Positions 62,335-64,000 of a DNA stretch of 64,000 bases are shown in pieces. The notes below the pieces were generated by a model. It was not told the DNA's origin and did not search any database. It saw only the letters and a list, made by a program, of their open reading frames with translations. The stretch is taken from the NCBI RefSeq assembly GCF_018336155.1, contig NZ_JAGYHF010000012.1, forward strand, positions 62,001-126,000, in the 5' to 3' direction. Both the position numbers and the translations under genes were made by a program. The stretch is from Pseudomonas rustica. Its GTDB lineage: Bacteria; Pseudomonadota; Gammaproteobacteria; Pseudomonadales; Pseudomonadaceae. Each line of letters opens with the position of its first letter. Positions within the stretch are counted from its first letter, which is position 1.

Positions 62335-63057
62335 TCAATGGAGCAGACGTGCAGGTGAGACGATATTGGGCCCCCCTGCTACCCGACTGAGCAATTCCAG
62401 TCGGGCAACCTCGAATTTATTCCATATCACCCGATCGGCAAACTTGGGTAGCGAGATGGCTTCTCCAGAATCAAAATCCTCTAGCGCGGCATCCACAATG
62501 GCCACTGCGCCTTGATATTGGGTTTGCTGTGAACCTGCATACAAAATTGCTTGAACGCGTACTGCGACTTTATTGAAATGCTGCCGCAGCGCGTGGGATA
62601 GCGAGAGTAAAAAAGCGCTGTTCGCCGACTCAATGGCAGCACCGGAACTCGCCTCGAACACGGGCACCAGATTGATAACCGTTCCGGCGCCCCTCTTTAC
62701 GAAACCATTTGCCAATGCGTAGAACAAGCGTACGGGAGCAGTGATCCCCAAGGCGATTGTGGCCCCTATCTCATTTTCCTCAGTGATGTCGTGATGGTTG
62801 ATGAGCAATGTGATACTGGCGTCCTGGCTTAACAAGGTCTCGATGCGGACAACTTCGGCGGACACTGCCAAATCAGCATTCAGCACTTCCACCGATCGTC
62901 CGCTGGAGTCAGTGAGCGCTGCAGCAAGCGTCATTAATTGCGGCCGATCCACCGCGATTAAAATCAAGTCGTAGCCCCGTTGAGTCAGTCGGTGGGCGAA
63001 AGCTATGCCTATTGCTGTACCAGCGCCCGTTATAACGGCCGTGCCTTTATGAGTCAT
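62335..63057 (-). CDS. Short-chain dehydrogenase-like protein lacking catalytic residues
   Basis: A 240-residue SDR-fold protein. The nucleotide loop TGAGTAIG (10-17) is kept. The Tyr-xxx-Lys active site is not: the region ESANSAFLLSLSHALR (143-158) has Glu and Ser where Tyr and Lys should be, and the NNAG motif reads INHHD (86-90). So it is unlikely to be an oxidoreductase and may be a regulator, a binding protein or a gene on its way out. ATG at 63057. Divergent from the GlxA-type regulator. Confidence 0.82.
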   Translation of the reverse strand: MTHKGTAVITGAGTAIGIAFAHRLTQRGYDLILIAVDRPQLMTLAAALTDSSGRSVEVLNADLAVSAEVVRIETLLSQDASITLLINHHDITEENEIGATIALGITAPVRLFYALANGFVKRGAGTVINLVPVFEASSGAAIESANSAFLLSLSHALRQHFNKVAVRVQAILYAGSQQTQYQGAVAIVDAALEDFDSGEAISLPKFADRVIWNKFEVARLELLSRVAGGPNIVSPARLLH

Positions 63058-63362
63058 GCGGTTTGCTCCAAAGGCGGTGCATGAAATAGGGCCAGAGTAG
63101 TGAACGCCCGTATGTCGGTAAAGGCCGTAAAACCATCATTTTCGGCCTTGGTCTGGTCAAGTTTATGGCCGGAAATGTTGGCATTCCGAAGTTCCTCGTA
63201 GCTCAGTATCGGTCTTACTGAATTTATCCGGCGCAAAACGCTAACCCCCTCGAAATCGCGGTTCTGCTTGCAGTCCCACGATTTTCGCGCATGCTTACGT
63301 TTCGCCTGTCACCAGACATTCATGCGTCAAGCCAGTGTTCAACTGGGCGAACGGGAGTTTTT
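63058..63362. other. Divergent promoter region, SDR-like / GlxA-like
   Basis: 305 bp between divergent starts. A TTG-started minus-strand frame at 63054-63236 overlaps the SDR start as ATGA but shows no convincing protein pattern. It probably holds both promoters and the regulator's binding sites; no clear inverted repeat was picked out. Confidence 0.45.
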
Positions 63363-64000
63363 ATGCAAAGTGTGGCGTTAATCGTACGGCCCGATTTTCA
63401 AGTGATGAGCCTTGCTGCGCTTTCAGCTTTCGAGTTTGCCAACCTGGCCGCGGGTGAAAAACTCTACGACATCAGTGTGCTATCCGAGCATGGTGGCTTG
63501 GTCGCCAGCTCCCTGTTCACGTCGGTTGATACTCAGCAGTTCAACAAGACTGATTTCGATACCGTCTTGATCAGTGGTGCAATGGATCGCAGTTCGGCGT
63601 CGGACGGTATTCACTCCTTTCTGGTTGAAGCCAATGCACATTCACGGCGGGTAGGCGCTTTGTGCGTCGGTGCTTTCGCGCTTGCCGAGTCCGGATTGCT
63701 CGATGGCCGTCGAGCCACAGTGCACTGGGCTCGCGCCAAGGAAATGCGCGATAGATTCCCCGCAATTAAGGTAGAAGAAGATCGCATCTTCATCATCGAT
63801 GGCAAGATCTGGACCTCGGCAGGCATGACCGCTGCGCTCGATTTAACCATCGGTATGGTCGAGAAGGATTACGGTGCCGCGCTGGCCCGGACCGTCTCGC
63901 AGCGGCTGGTGCTATACCATCGCCGCGCGGGTGGGCAGTCCCAGCATTCGGCGATGCTGGAACTGAGTCCGAGCTCCGACCGCATTCAGCAATCGCTGGA
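63363..64000 (+). CDS. GlxA/AraC-family regulator, N-terminal part (cut by window edge)
   Basis: The first 212 codons of a regulator with an N-terminal DJ-1/PfpI-like domain (about 1-165). GALCVGAFALAESGLLDGRRATVHW, with the nucleophile-elbow cysteine, is characteristic of GlxA-type AraC proteins; the helix-turn-helix region would lie beyond base 64000. ATG at 63363 with GGGAG 5 nt upstream. It probably controls the divergent SDR-like gene. Ligand unknown. Confidence 0.88.
   Translation, partial: MQSVALIVRPDFQVMSLAALSAFEFANLAAGEKLYDISVLSEHGGLVASSLFTSVDTQQFNKTDFDTVLISGAMDRSSASDGIHSFLVEANAHSRRVGALCVGAFALAESGLLDGRRATVHWARAKEMRDRFPAIKVEEDRIFIIDGKIWTSAGMTAALDLTIGMVEKDYGAALARTVSQRLVLYHRRAGGQSQHSAMLELSPSSDRIQQSL

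Noticed and set aside
63054..63236. 60-codon minus-strand frame with ATGA overlap to the SDR-like gene
   Set aside because: TTG start, no ribosome site, no recognisable protein pattern; the overlap alone is weak evidence.

Overview
The window is GC-rich chromosomal DNA that reads as Pseudomonas, most likely the P. fluorescens group. Three things point there. First, 9.8-25.5 kb keeps the gene order known from P. aeruginosa: lysine decarboxylase, dnaQ, rnhA, methyltransferase, gloB, mltD, a five-gene peptide ABC transporter, fabI. Second, 1-5.8 kb keeps the pepN, DUF2797, DUF1315, rhomboid, phosphoesterase, nadK, DUF1853 block. Third, intergenic spaces are full of two REP families typical of fluorescent pseudomonads: one with a GGGAGCGGGCTTGCTCGCGA core, one with a GTAGGAGCTGCCGAAGGCTG core. 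I saw no rRNA, tRNA, CRISPR array, transposase, integrase or phage gene.

Layout. 0-5.8 kb: a tightly packed minus-strand housekeeping run (nadK to pepN, with starts and stops overlapping by 1-4 nt) and a divergent DUF1853 gene. 5.8-9.8 kb: an ArsB-type carrier, an FMN reductase, a small conserved protein, a LysR regulator and a GNAT enzyme. 9.8-25.5 kb: the conserved core, with amino-acid decarboxylation, replication proofreading, RNA-DNA hybrid removal, glyoxal detoxification, murein turnover, oligopeptide/peptide-nucleotide uptake (two tandem binding proteins, two permeases, one double ATPase) and the enoyl-ACP reductase FabI. 25.5-32.6 kb: a GAF-GGDEF enzyme, an exported molybdenum hydroxylase (2Fe-2S subunit, Tat-exported Mo subunit, dihaem cytochrome) and a chloroperoxidase-type hydrolase. 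This part is flanked by two large tandem REPIN arrays (7 x 134 bp and 5 x 133 bp). 32.6-38.2 kb: an AKR / exported flavodoxin / exported CMD cluster with a decayed LysR gene, a GAF histidine kinase, a methyltransferase and a small membrane protein.

38.4-42.5 kb is a FecI-FecR-TonB receptor cell-surface signalling set. 42.5-51.6 kb holds AraC, LysE and VOC genes, the bphO-bphP haem oxygenase/bacteriophytochrome operon, and alkylation-damage repair (Ada fusion plus an AlkA-like glycosylase). 51.6-55.4 kb holds a DUF2946 protein, a second TonB receptor and an orphan betaine-type binding protein. 55.5-60 kb holds small conserved proteins, a chemoreceptor with a C-terminal sensor and a zinc-ligand-poor DksA paralogue. 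60.2-62 kb has a GST and an AlkC-type glycosylase. The right end has a short-chain dehydrogenase-like protein lacking its catalytic residues, divergent from a GlxA/AraC-type regulator that runs off the window.

The most unusual items are the two REPIN arrays with the same period but unrelated linkers, the exported flavodoxin/CMD cluster with its dying regulator, the catalytically dead SDR beside its regulator, and the DksA paralogue. None is a proven new system. Coordinates use the start codon I judge best, which often differs from the longest open frame. Residue numbers were counted by eye.
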